Positions 23,970-36,097 are shown, numbered from the stretch's first letter. The stretch is 64,000 nucleotides of DNA from Manihot esculenta (GCF_001659605.2 NC_035165.2:14556419-14620418); one strand, 5' to 3'. Notes: a model not told the origin generated them from the letters alone. Numbers and translations are program-made.

Positions 23970-24147
23970 TGTAATACCCGGCTAGACTCCGGTATCGGAA
24001 TCCCTACCGTCCGGTGGGATCTCGGATGTCGGAGGCCCCTAGAAGGGTAAAATGATGTTTTTCTGAAATGTTTTCATGTATTTCATGTTTTAAAGTATGA
24101 AAATTTAACGAGTTTTTGCATGAAAATTCTTTGGAGGAAAACCCAGG

Positions 24148-24309
24148 TTCGGCCGCCGAACTCCGAAGTTCGGCCGCCGAACATGCATGCTTTCGGAGGG
24201 ACTTTAGGCGCCCGAAAGTTTTGAGTGAGGGAAATGCAGGTTCGGCCGCCGAACTCCAAGTTCGGCCGCCGAACCTTGCATGCATGCGGAGGCACCTTCG
24301 GCCCCCGAA
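24148..24309 (+). promoter_or_regulatory. GCC-box palindrome array upstream of the LTR TATA box
   Basis: Four exact TTCGGCCGCCGAA sites (24148-24160, 24169-24181, 24241-24253, 24261-24273) plus the variant TTCGGCCCCCGAA (24297-24309), all on the same strand and 20-180 bp upstream of the TATA box. Each contains GCCGCC, the core bound by plant ERF/AP2 factors. The 6-bp arms are exact reverse complements around a central C. Regulatory use is inferred. Confidence 0.55.
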
Positions 24310-24328
24310 CGTGGCCTGGCCAGCCACC

Positions 24329-24337
24329 TATAAAAGG
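24329..24337 (+). promoter_or_regulatory. TATA box of the A' 5' LTR
   Basis: TATAAAAGG following the self-complementary GTGGCCTGGCCAGCCAC. The same position in the 3' LTR is 31972-31980. It is conserved in A, B, C and E, but reads TAAAAAGG in D. Confidence 0.75.
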
Positions 24338-24566
24338 GGCACTTAGCCGAAATGGGAGAGTTTTCTCCCATTTTCGACCCCAGCGAGCTTCCGACCTCCC
24401 TCTCCCAAATCTTGTGTTTTTCCTTCAATCCCCACCATTTTCTTTGAGTTTTAAGGTTCCACAGAAGTTTTTAAGTGTTTTCAAGCAAGTTTGGAGCTTG
24501 GAAGTCTTGGAGCTAAATCTCTCCATTTTTCGAGCTAGGATCGTTCTTCCTCTAGATCTTCAAGAG

Positions 24567-26496
24567 GTAAGCTTCGATCTATGCTTCTTTTATGTTTTAT
24601 GAAAGTTTTATGCAAGTTGATGGGGTAGAATGCATGTTTAGGTTATGTGTATGTTTATGGGTACAATGTATGTTGGTGTTTGTGTGTTTGAAGTGTTGTA
24701 GATGGGGTATATTATAGTTTGAGACCCCTAGGTGTGATGTATGATGTGTATGCATGTGTAGAAACAAGTTTATGCATGTTTTGAGGCATTTTGGAGGCTT
24801 TGGACACAAGGGAGCCAAGTTTCTGCCCTTCGGCAGAAACTCAGGTTCGGCCGCCGAAGTAACTTTCGGCCGCCGAACCCCCTTGTGGAGGCAGTTTCGG
24901 CTGCCGAAGCCTGCCCCCGAAACTCAAGTTTCGTCTCTGTCTGGGAGGTTCGGCCGCCGAAAGTGCCGCCGAACCTGCATGACTTTCGGCTGCATAGGGA
25001 CTTTCGGCCGCCGAACCTGCCGCCGAAAGTGCCCTGTTCAGCCATTTCTTGCATGTTTTCATGTGATGTTTTCAGGATGTTTTAGGGGGTCTTTGGGGAG
25101 TTTTTTTGGAGTCATGTTCACGTATGTTTGGTGCCTCATTTGAGTCCACCTGTGTAGGTTCGGACCCGAGGAACCGAGACCCCCGGTTGTGAGATAGTCG
25201 TTCAGAGTTCGTTGTTAAAGCTTCAGTTACCAGGTGAGTGGAACAACCCCTTAAGCTTTAAAGTAAAGGAATAAATGAATGAATCATAAAGCATTGCCCA
25301 TGCATCATTATGCTATGCAATATTAGGTTGTATGCATTAGAATTCACGAATATGTTGCATTGCATACTTTGTTGTTGATGTGGATGAATGTTGAATGATC
25401 CATTAGCCCTTGTATGTCATGATAGCCTATGTGAGTCCAGGTGTGCCTGCTACGGCTCTACGCCCCTGGCACTATGACTGATTATGAAAGTCCGGGTGTG
25501 CCTGCTACGGCTCTACGCCCCCGGCATGTATGAGTAAGAAAGATTGGGGCTATATGGTGACAAGTTCATCCTTGTTGTGAAATGTTTGTGTTATGGCGCA
25601 TACATGAAAGCATGAATAAGAAAAAGTTATATGATAATAATAAAATGAATAATAATATACCTAAAAATGGAGGAATTAAAATAAATGTTTTTAGTTTCTG
25701 CTCACTGGGCTCTAGTAGCTCACCCCACTCCCTTTATCCCCAGAGTTGCAGGTACAGGATAGATCAAGAAGTCGGCTAGAGTGAAGTCAAGTCATGTATG
25801 TTGTAATAGATAGTAGTGGACATGAACATGATGTAATGAGTATGTATGACCATGTAATGTAATTCATGATTTTGATGATGTATTGAGGATTATAGTAGTG
25901 CTTGACCTAGAGGTGTGTGAATCCCCATTATGTACAGAGTGTTTAATGAGTAATGATGTTAATGACCATGATTATCCAAGCTGTTATGTATGATGATGAT
26001 ACCCCATTGGAGTATTTGATGAGGACTCCAGTGTGGGGTTTATGTATGATTTTGTGCATGCACAGGTTTTGCTTGGATAAGAGAAAAGAAAATTTTTTAC
26101 AGATCATGTATATGTTATTATGTATGGGATTCCACAGGTTTACAGGAGGTATGTAGGCTTGCTACGGGTCCCGGCGGCCTTAAGCCGATCTGGATCCTAG
26201 CGCCGGTAACGGGTCGGATTTTCGGGTCGTTACAGAGTGGTATCAGAGCCCTAGGTTCATATGGTCGGACCTAGAGTGTTGGGCTCATAGATGTTCTAGA
26301 AGGTCAAGCACACTAGGAAAATCATGTCCACTAGGATAGGATGTAGAGTCCTGTCTATATGATGATATGATATGCCATGATGATATGCATGTGCATAAAT
26401 GCTATGATGTGATGCTATGTATGTGATGAGGGTTCATGTGCTTCCACATGAACCATATGATGCTAATGATTGCTTATGCTATGTGTTGTTTTTCAG
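24567..26496 (+). other. Predicted leader intron of element A' (1930 nt)
   Basis: Donor CAAGAG|GTAAGC at 24567; acceptor TTGTTTTTCAG|AGAATAGA at 26495-26496; branch-like CTAAT about 30 nt upstream. The gag ATG (26505) follows eight bases after the acceptor. Exon 1 has no ATG downstream of the expected start of transcription, whereas the intron has dozens and spans the second palindrome cluster, U5 and the PBS. Inferred from conservation among four elements. Confidence 0.6.
26238..26250 (+). promoter_or_regulatory. Primer-binding site of element A'
   Basis: TGGTATCAGAGCC, initiator Met-tRNA complement, three bases after the 5' LTR. Confidence 0.93.
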
Positions 26497-29400
26497 AGAA
26501 TAGAATGAGAGGAACTCGTCGATCTGCACGATTGACTGGAGTGCCACCTCAGGACGAGGGCGCTGATGCCCGTCCTTCAGCTTTGCCTAGGGCAATGTCC
26601 AGTAGGTCCAACAGAGACAGAGTAGCTAGAGACCCTAGAAGGTCTTTGGATCTGGGTAGAAGCGGATCAGTAAGAGGAACAGTGCAGGGAGGAATGTCTG
26701 AGGATATGGAAGTAGATCAGAGGAGGGATGGCAATCTCGGTGTGAGCATGCCGGAAGAGGGCATGGGAGAATCAGAAGGAGGCACTCAGGCCTCGAGTTA
26801 TGTCCAGCCACATCACTACCCACCCTATTCACACCATCCAGGGTATTCGATGGGAGGTACATCAGATTACCCCAGTTTTAGCCCTTATCCTCCACATATG
26901 CCATACCCACCTTACTACCCACCATACTCTCAGTACCCCATGTACCCACCTCCACCTCCCTATACCAGTACAGCAAACCCTACCCCAGGGGATGTTGCAC
27001 CTCCACCACCACCAGTACCTACTGTCCCGGAAACTCAAGTACCCAAACCTACCTCATCTAGAGGGAGCAAGGTCAAGATGACCGATTACATGAAGTTGGG
27101 TGCTCCTCAGTACAGAACAGGTGATGACCCATTTGAGTATCTGAGCAGGGTCAAGACTATTACAGATGAGATAGGGGCTGATGACAGTAGAGCCATTCAG
27201 ATGGCTGGGTTCACAATGGAGTGCAAGAAAGCACGTGGTTGGTTTAAGAACTATGTGAACCCGAGAGCGGACAGTATGTCCTGGGAGGAGTTTGCAAATG
27301 AGTTTGCAGGATGGGCTTTCCCTGAGAGCTCTAGAGAGCAGAAAATAATAGAATTCGAACAGTTGAGGCAGACTGAACAGATGAGTGTGGAGGAGTACAC
27401 AGACAGGTTCCTGGAGTTGTTGCCATATGCTGGGCAGAATTTGGACACAGATCAAAAGAAATCAAGTAGATATATTATGAGGCTACACTCCAGGTATTCC
27501 TCTTTGATACAGTCAGCAGAGAGGGAGAGTTTCCATGCCATAGTGGATATGGCTAGGAGAATGGAGGCTAGTGTTATCGTTGAGGGGAAGGTAAAACAGT
27601 CAGTGGCACAGTCTTCTGGTTCCAAGACCCCAGGTGGGGAAAGGTTAGACTCTTCTTCTCTGAGTGCAGGCAGTAAGAAGTGGGACAGAGGCCACAGAAA
27701 ATCTAAGAAGAATAAGTTCTGGAACAAGATCAAGTCAGGTCTGGGTTTAGGCAGTGGCTCCAGCTCTGGCGCAGAGGTTACAGCATGTATGAGATGTGGG
27801 AGACCACACAAGGGAGTATGTCTGGCAGGGACAAACACATGTTTCAGATGCGGACAGGCGGGTCATTTGGCTCGAGACTGTCCTAGAGCAGCCTTTGCAG
27901 CACCGTCTCAGCAGACAGCCTCCGGTAGTGTGGAGCAGCCAGTAGCTCCAGCCGCAACACAGGCCAGTGGCAGAGGCAGAGGGAGAGGGTCAGCCTCTTC
28001 ATCAGCAGGATACAGAGGTGAAGGTCCATCAGCTCCGGCACGGATCTTCACTATGACTCAGCAGGAGGCCAGCACATCCAACACCGTGGTGGCAGGTAAT
28101 CTCATCATTGGTTGTTCTGATGTGTATGCCTTAATGGACCCGGGTGCATCTCATTCTTTTGTTGCTCCGAGAGTCGTGGAGAGGGTAGGATTGATGGTCT
28201 CTGGGTTAGAGTGTCCCCTATGGGTCAGTGGACCCAAGTGTGACCCGTCAGTGGCAGAGGCAGTCTGCCAGTGTAGTCCAGTTTTCATAGAGGGAAGATG
28301 CCTTTCCGCCGACCTCGTGGTTCTAGATTTGACAGATTTTGACGTCATTCTAGGGATGGATTGGTTATCGACCCATGGTGCTACCTTGGACTGTAGAGAC
28401 AAGGTAGTCAGATTCAGAGATCAGGATGGGTCAGAGGTCATCTTCAGAGGAGACAAGAGGGGTACACCTAGAGGTCTGATCTCAGCTCTTCAGGCTCGTA
28501 GGTTGCTTAGGAGGGGATGTCAGGGGTTTCTAGCTCATGTGAGGGAGTTAGATAGTCATGTTAGAGAGCCCGCCTCAGTGCCTGTGGTGAGTGAGTTCTT
28601 AGATGTTTTCCCAGACGAGCTGCCAGGGTTACCACCTGCTGGGGAGATAGAGTTCGAGATTGAGTTAATGCCTGGTACCAGACCGATCTCTATCCCTCCC
28701 TACAGGATGGCACCAGCTGAGTTGAAAGAACTGAAGGAACAGTTGCAAGAGCTGGTAGATAAGGGTTTCATCCGACCGAGTACTTCACCTTGGGGTGCTC
28801 CGGTTTTGTTTGTGAGGAAGAAGGATGGATCCCTCAGACTTTGTATCGACTACAGACAGTTGAACAAGGTCACTACCAAAAACAAGTACCCTTTGCCGAG
28901 GATCGACGATCTATTCGACCAGCTAGCAGGAGCAGGTTGTTTCTCCAAAATAGATCTGAGATCAGGGTACCATCAGTTGAGAATAAGGAATGAAGATGTA
29001 CCGAAGACAGCTTTCAGGACCAGGTATGGGCACTATGAGTTCCTTGTGATGCCGTTTGGGTTGACCAACGCCCCTGCAGCATTCATGGACCTCATGAACA
29101 GAGTATTCAGTCAGTATCTGGATCACTTCGTTATTGTCTTCATAGATGATATCTTAGTGTATTCCAGAAATGCAGAGGAGCATGCCCATCACCTGAGGAC
29201 AGTTTTACAGACCTTGAGAGAGCATGGCTTGTATGCCAAGTTCTCCAAGTGTGAGTTTTGGCTTAGGAGCATATCATTCTTGGGGCACATTGTGTCAGAA
29301 CAGGGTATTGAAGTAGACCCCAAGAAGGTAGAGGCTGTAGCTAACTGGCCTAGACCCACCACAGTGACCGAGATCAAGAGTTTTCTGGGTTTAGCAGGTT

Positions 29401-31481
29401 ACTACAGGAGGTTCGTTCAGGACTTCTCAAAGATTGCTGCTCCTATGACCAAATTGACAAAGAAGAATTAGAAGTTCATATGGACCGATCAGTGTGAGGA
29501 AAGTTTTGAGGAGCTTAAGAGGAGGTTGACTTCAGCACCGGTGTTAGCTCTGCCAAAAAGTGATGATGACTTCTCCGTATATTGTGATGCATCCCGTGTG
29601 GGACTGGGTTGTGTGCTAATGCAGAATGAGAGGGTGATCGCTTATGCTTCTAGGCAGCTGAAGAAGCATGAGCTGAATTACCCCACACATGACCTAGAGA
29701 TGGCAGCAGTGATCTTTGCACTCAAGATGTGGAGGCATTACCTTTATGGGGTAAAGTGTGAGATCTTCACAGATCATAAGAGCCTGCAGTACATCTTGAG
29801 TCAGAGAGAACTGAATATGAGGCAGAGGAGATGGGTAGAGCTGTTGAGTGACTATGATTGCAAGATTCAGTACCATCCGGGTAAGGCGAATGTTGTGGCA
29901 GACGCCCTAAGCCGGAAATCACTCGGCAGTCTATCCCACATTTCAGCAGAGAGGAGGCCGGTGGTGAAGGAGTTCCACAGACTTATGAGTGAGGGATTAC
30001 AGTTGGAGTTGTCTGGCACAGGTGCCTTAGTGGCTCAGATGAGAGTGACACCCGTGTTTCTGGAGCAGGTAGCTCAGAAACAGCATGAGGACCCAGAGTT
30101 GGTCAGGATAGCCAGAACGGTTCAGTCAGGCCAGAGTAATGAGTTCAAGTTTGATGATAAGGGGATCCTCCGCTACGGGAGCAGATTATGTGTGCCAGAT
30201 GACATTGGTCTGAAGGGAGATATTATGGGGGAAGCCCATAATACCAGGTATAGTGTTCACCCTGGAGCCACCAAGATGTATCAGGATCTAAAGAGAGTGT
30301 ATTGGTGGCCAGCTATGAAGAAGGACGTGGCACTGTTCGTGTCAGCCTGCGATGTGTGTCAGAGGGTGAAACTAGAGCATCAGAAGCCGGCTGGAATGTT
30401 GAATCCACTACCGATTCCAGAGTGGAAATGGGAGAATATAGCTATGGACTTCGTAGTGGGGTTACCGGCGACGTCCAACAGATTAGACTCCATATGGGTG
30501 ATTGTGGACAGACTCACCAAATCTGCTCACTTCATCCCTGTCAGGAGCGGTTACTCTGTGGACAAGTTGGCACAGGTGTACGTAGATGAGATTGTCAGAC
30601 TGCATGGGGTCCCGGTATCTATAGTGTCAGATAGAGGGCCCCAGTTCACCTCCAGGTTTTGGCGGAGTCTGCAGAACGCTATGGGTACCAGATTAGACTT
30701 CAGTACTGCCTTCCACCCACAGACAGACGGACAGTCAGAGAGGACCATCCAGACAATAGAGGATATGCTCAGAATGTGTGTGCTAGATTTTGGCGGTTCT
30801 TGGAGGCAGCATCTACCTTTGGTGGAGTTTGCCTACAATAACAGCTATCATGCTAGCATAGGGATGGCTCCATATGAAGCTTTGTATGGGAGGAAGTGCA
30901 GATCACCTATCTGCTGGGAGGAAGTAGGAGAGAGGACTCTTGCGGGTCCGGAGTTATTAGAGCTTACCAGCAGGGTAGTACCCATAATCAGAGAGAGGAT
31001 CAAGACTGCTGCTAGTCGGCAGAAGAGTTATGCAGATGTCCGCAGAAGACAGCTAGAGTTTCAGGAGGGGGATTTGGTTTTGCTCAAGGTGTCTCCTATG
31101 AAAGGAGTGGTTCGGTTCGGGAAGAAGGGTAAGTTAGCTCCACGGTACATCGGTCCTTTCGAGGTACTTCAGAGGGTCGGTAATGTGTCGTACAAACTAG
31201 ACTTGCCTGCATCGATGGAGAGAATCCATCCGGTTTTCCATGTTTCTCTGTTACGGAAGTACGTGTCAGATCCGAGCAAGGTTCTTAGTGAGCCTGATGT
31301 AGAGATCCAAGAGGATCTCACCTATGTAGAGCAGCCAGTGCGGATTCTTGACACTCAGATCAGAAAGCTGAGGAACAAGGAAATCCCGATGGTGAAAGTC
31401 CTTTGGAACCACCACAATATTGAAGAATGCACCTGGGAGACACGGGAGTCCATGCTCCAGCAATACCCCCATCTGTTTTGA
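26436..31481 (+). pseudogene. gag-pol of element A', one premature stop
   Basis: Same domain order as element B: gag domain, CCHC knuckle ([14 protein letters not shown]), protease MDPGAS, RT with FIDD, RNase H, zinc-finger plus D,D,E integrase, and chromodomain-like tail ending [15 protein letters not shown]. The frame is open from 26436 (functional ATG probably 26505) to a TAG at 29469-29471, then open again in the same frame to 31481. The stop falls between the RT thumb and RNase H, at a Gln codon (CAG) in elements A, B and D, so a translated product would lack RNase H and integrase. Everything else looks intact. Movement would need help in trans, or the mutation arose after insertion. Confidence 0.94.
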
Positions 31482-31599
31482 GGTGAGTGTTAGCTGTTCT
31501 ATATGTTGCGTGTATGATATATTGTATGCTATGCTGTATGTTATGATTGATGCCATGCTTTGTATGTTAGTTGAGGAACATTCGGGGACGAATGTTCTT

Positions 31600-31612
31600 A
31601 AGGGGGGGAGAA
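31600..31612 (+). promoter_or_regulatory. Polypurine tract of element A'
   Basis: AAGGGGGGGAGAA immediately before the 3' LTR. Confidence 0.9.
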
Positions 31613-33877
31613 TGTAATACCCGGCTAGACTCCGGTATCGGAATCCCTACCGTCCGGTGGGATCTCGGATGTCGGAGGCCCCTAGAAGGGTAAAATGATG
31701 TTTTTCTGAAATGTTTTCATGTATTTCATGTTTTAAAGTATGAAAATTTAACGAGTTTTTGCATGAAAATTCTTTTGAGGAAAACCCAGGTTCGGCCGCC
31801 GAACTCCGAAGTTCGGCCGCCGAACATGCATGCTTTCGGAGGGACTTTAGGCGCCCGAAAGTTTTGAGTGAGGGAAATGCAGGTTCGGCCGCCGAACTCC
31901 AAGTTCGGCCGCCGAACCTTGCATGCATGCGGAGGCACCTTCGGCCCCCGAACGTGGCCTGGCCAGCCACCTATAAAAGGGGCACTTAGCCGAAATGGGA
32001 GAGTTTTCTCCCATTTTCGACCCCAGCGAGCTTCCGACCTCCCTCTCCCAAATCTTGTGTTTTTCCTTCAATCCCCACCATTTTCTTTGAGTTTTAAGGT
32101 TCCACAGAAGTTTTTAAGTGTTTTCAAGCAAGTTTGGAGCTTGGAAGTCTTGGAGCTAAATCTCTCCATTTTTCGAGCTAGGATCGTTCTTCCTCTAGAT
32201 CTTCAAGAGGTAAGCTTCGATCTATGCTTCTTTTATGTTTTATGAAAGTTTTATGCAAGTTGATGGGGTAGAATGCATGTTTAGGTTATGTGTATGTTTA
32301 TGGGTACAATGTATGTTGGTGTTTGTGTGTTTGAAGTGTTGTAGATGGGGTATATTATAGTTTGAGACCCCTAGGTGTGATGTATGATGTGTATGCATGT
32401 GTAGAAACAAGTTTATGCATGTTTTGAGGCATTTTGGAGGCTTTGGACACAAGGGAGCCAAGTTTCTGCCCTTCGGCAGAAACTCAGGTTCGGCCGCCGA
32501 AGTAACTTTCGGCCGCCGAACCCCCTTGTGGAGGCAGTTTCGGCTGCCGAAGCCTGCCCCCGAAACTCAAGTTTCGTCTCTGTCTGGGAGGTTCGGCCGC
32601 CGAAAGTGCCGCCGAACCTGCATGACTTTCGGCTGCAGAGGGACTTTCGGCCGCCGAACCTGCCGCCGAAAGTGCCCTGTTCAGCCATTTCTTGCATGTT
32701 TTCATGTGATGTTTTCAGGATGTTTTAGGGGGTCTTTGGGGAGTTTTTTTGGAGTCATGTTCACGTATGTTTGGTGCCTCATTTGAGTCCACCTGTGTAG
32801 GTTCGGACCCGAGGAACCGAGACCCCCGGTTGTGAGATAGTCGTTCAGAGTTCGTTGTTAAAGCTTCAGTTACCAGGTGAGTGGAACAACCCCTTAAGCT
32901 TTAAAGTAAAGGAATAAATGAATGAATCATAAAGCATTGCCCATGCATCATTATGCTATGCAATATTAGGTTGTATGCATTAGAATTCACGAATATGTTG
33001 CATTGCATACTTTGTTGTTGATGTGGATGAATGTTGAATGATCCATTAGCCCTTGTATGTCATGATAGCCTATGTGAGTCCAGGTGTGCCTGCTACGGCT
33101 CTACGCCCCTGGCACTATGACTGATTATGAAAGTCCGGGTGTGCCTGCTACGGCTCTACGCCCCCGGCATGTATGAGTAAGAAAGATTGGGGCTATATGG
33201 TGACAAGTTCATCCTTGTTGTGAAATGTTTGTGTTATGGCGCATACATGAAAGCATGAATAAGAAAAAGTTATATGATAATAATAAAATGAATAATAATA
33301 TACCTAAAAATGGAGGAATTAAAATAAATGTTTTTAGTTTCTGCTCACTGGGCTCTAGTAGCTCACCCCACTCCCTTTATCCCCAGAGTTGCAGGTACAG
33401 GATAGATCAAGAAGTCGGCTAGAGTGAAGTCAAGTCATGTATGTTGTAATAGATAGTAGTGGACATGAACATGATGTAATGAGTATGTATGACCATGTAA
33501 TGTAATTCATGATTTTGATGATGTATTGAGGATTATAGTAGTGCTTGACCTAGAGGTGTGTGAATCCCCATTATGTACAGAGTGTTTAATGAGTAATGAT
33601 GTTAATGACCATGATTATCCAAGCTGTTATGTATGATGATGATACCCCATTGGAGTATTTGATGAGGACTCCAGTGTGGGGTTTATGTATGATTTTGTGC
33701 ATGCACAGGTTTTGCTTGGATAAGAGAAAAGAAAATTTTTTACAGATCATGTATATGTTATTATGTATGGGATTCCACAGGTTTACAGGAGGTATGTAGG
33801 CTTGCTACGGGTCCCGGCGGCCTTAAGCCGATCTGGATCCTAGCGCCGGTAACGGGTCGGATTTTCGGGTCGTTACA
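31613..33877 (+). repeat. 3' LTR of element A' (2265 bp)
   Basis: Almost exact copy of 23970-26234 (two mismatches seen by eye). Ends GGGTCGTTACA, then target duplicate CCTTT. Confidence 0.96.
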
Positions 33878-35117
33878 CCTTTGCTTCTATAGCTAGAATT
33901 TCTTCTATTATAGTATTAATTGCTTTAGCTTCTATACATAAACTTGTTATTTATTAAATGGATGTTAAAACAGCTTTCTTAAATGGAGACTTAGAAGAAG
34001 AAATTTATATGGTACAGCCTGATGATTGTATTATTTCTGGTCAAGAAAATAAAGTTTGCAAAATCATTATATGGTTTAAAACAAGCCCCCAAAAAATGAC
34101 ATGAGAAATTTGATCAAGTTTTGTTGAATGATGGCTTTTCCTCTGTTGAACTTGATAAGTATGTATATACAAAATGTATAAATGATGAATCTATGATTAT
34201 TTGTTTATATGTGGATGATATGCTTATTTTTTGTACGAGTCACGATATAATTTATAAATCGAAAGTTTTCCTTGCATTTAAATTTGATATGAAAGATATG
34301 AGAGAGGCAAATGTGATTTTGGGAGTTAGAATCATAAGGAAGAATGATAGTCTAATGCTATCATAAGAGTATTATGTTGAGAAGCTTTTAAGGAAGTTTG
34401 GACATTTCAATGTCAAACCAGTTAGTACCCCTTATGATCCTAACTGTCAATTAAAGAAAAATAGAGGTGACTCTGTTGCTCAATCTGAATATGCACAGAT
34501 CATTGGGAGTCTGTTGCATTTAATGAATTTTTCACGACCTGATATAGCTTATGTTGTATGTAGATTGAGTAGGTATACACATAATCCCAATAAAAATCAT
34601 TTGGCTGCATTAGTTAGGCAAATGAAATATTTGAGAGGTACCATGAACTATGATATCTTATATAGTGGATTTCCCACTATATTAGAAGGATACAGTGATG
34701 CTAACTGGATTTCAAATTCAGATAAAATCTACTAGTGGTTATGTATTCACTCTAGGAGGGGGTGCAATTACATGGAAATCAATCAAACAAAATATCATTG
34801 CTAAATCCACTATACAGTCATAGTTTATTGCTCTGGAATTAGCTAAAACTAAAGCTGAGTGACTAAGAAACTTCTTAGTAAATATTCTGTTAGGAATAAA
34901 ACCAACACCATCAGTATCAATGCGTTGTGATTGCCAAGCGGCAATAGCCATTGCAAAGAATAAAACTTTCAATGGTAAGAATAGACATATTCGTCTGAGA
35001 GATAATGTTATTAAGCAGCTGTTGAAAGATGGAACTATTTCCATTGATTATGTGAAGTCAGAAGTGAATTTGGTCGATCCTCTGACTAAACCTTTAGGGA
35101 GAAAACTAATAGATTAA
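33878..35117 (+). pseudogene. Copia F reverse transcriptase and RNase H (broken)
   Basis: Continues copia RT after A': ARISSIIVLIALASIHK, MDVKTAFLNGDLEEEIYM, then the active-site YVDDM at 34207-34221. Later blocks are the copia-specific MNFSRPDIAYVVCRLSRYT and the GYSDANWIS region of RNase H. The end reads HIRLRDNVIKQLLKDG then DPLTKPLGRKLID. Several stops and frameshifts (for example near 33955, 34364 and 34733) make it non-functional. RNase H runs to the stop at about 35117; then about 580 bp of 3' untranslated sequence precede the LTR. Confidence 0.92.
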
Positions 35118-35699
35118 ACATCGAGAGGAATGGGACTTGAGCCAATTTGAAATTAACAGTGATGAAAACCCAACCTTTGTGATTGGAGATTCCATGAAAA
35201 AGGTTTATATAGGTAATAACAAGTCACTTATTAGTTTTGATAGCACTATTTATTGTTGTCCCTTTCTATGGTGTGAGAAGTGCTAGACTGCGTTAATGAG
35301 AGGGTGAAATGAAAGCTCTTAATGATATTTATATCCCTTATGGGTGATATATAAATTGCAGTATATACTTGATGATATCACCTATATAAGTGTAGAGTGG
35401 GGCCGCTTCTATGAGATTGTGGCATAATCTCTAGAGTACTTATGAACTATCAGGCATGCGCATGGCCTATTAGCAAAAACAGCGTTGACAACAAGACCTG
35501 TGGAGTGTATGAGATTGATGGGAAATTAGCATACAAAAAAGAGTTTTGGTTCATAGAAATAAAAGTTTCACCAATTACTATGTATGTTACGTCTTATTAA
35601 TTTAGGTTTGGTTCATAGTCTAAAAGACACCATATTCGAAACATATACACTAAATTTCTAAATCCAGCAATAAAAAATCTTTTGAAATATGTGGGGGAT
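35118..35699 (+). other. Copia F 3' untranslated region and polypurine tract
   Basis: No coding potential seen. The end (about 35690-35699, GTGGGGGAT) is a plausible polypurine tract directly before the 3' LTR. Confidence 0.7.
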
Positions 35700-36097
35700 T
35701 GTTGTAAAATTAGTTTAGATTTCAAAAGATTTTATGGTCATTAAAAATTTTATAATCGTTGAAAATTTTATGATTGTTGAAAATTTTATGGTCATTAAAG
35801 ATTTTATGATCGTTGAAGATTTTATGGTCATTAAATATTTTATTTATGAGATTTAAATATATATTAAATCTTACCGTTATGATTTTATTATATTATTTCA
35901 AGATTTTTATAACCATATATAATGATCGGTTTTTTCACTATAAATAGCATTTTTATACTTTATTCTTTTTTCTTTATGCCGGGTTATAAATTAGAGATAA
36001 ATTCTTATTGTTCTTATCCTAAAAATTAAATCAGAGTAGAGCTTATTTAATCTTGGGGGATTACTCAATAAATTCTTAAGTAGAGTGTTCAACAACA
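35700..36097 (+). repeat. 3' LTR of copia element F (398 bp)
   Basis: Starts TGTTGTAAAATTAG and ends AACAACA, followed by target duplicate AACTC. It has the same six 18-bp units (35727-35834) as the 5' LTR but many substitutions and deletions relative to it. Confidence 0.92.

Larger units (their letters stand above)
23970..26234 (+). repeat. 5' LTR of element A' (2265 bp)
   Basis: U3 has four perfect TTCGGCCGCCGAA palindromes (24148, 24169, 24241, 24261), TATA box 24329-24337, ATG-free leader after 24352, splice donor GT at 24567. A second group of the palindrome lies at 24846, 24865, 24949 and 25003. A duplicated unit with GTGTGCCTGCTACGGCTCTA lies at 25440-25525. Confidence 0.96.
23970..33877 (+). 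mobile_element. Complete, very young Ty3/gypsy element A' (9.9 kb)
   Basis: Plus-strand element inserted in the RT of copia F with target duplication CCTTT (23965-23969 and 33878-33882). Parts: 5' LTR 23970-26234, PBS 26238-26250, gag-pol 26436-31481, PPT 31600-31612, 3' LTR 31613-33877. The two LTRs are the same length (2265 bp), and by eye I find only two mismatches (near 24133/31776 and 24993/32636), so this is the youngest insertion here. It carries one nonsense codon at 29469-29471. Confidence 0.97.
7963..36097 (+). mobile_element. Ty1/copia element F, old host of the nested insertions
   Basis: A copia retrotransposon with LTRs at 7963-8397 and 35700-36097, inserted in BBE-like gene 1 with target duplication AACTC (7958-7962 and 36098-36102). 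Its coding order gag, protease, integrase, RT, RNase H fits Ty1/copia. The coding remnants survive at 8459-9120, 19009-19614, about 22165-22569, 23917-23969 and 33878-35117. The gaps are later insertions: B, C plus a pararetrovirus-like fragment, X and A'. Without them F would be roughly 5 kb. Many stops, frameshifts and an internal deletion make it inactive. The LTRs differ in length and at many positions, so it is much older than B or A'. Confidence 0.93.

Noticed and set aside
24148..25015. CRISPR-like array of short palindromes
   Set aside because: Spacing is irregular, the context is a plant retrotransposon LTR, and the motif is part of the promoter region.
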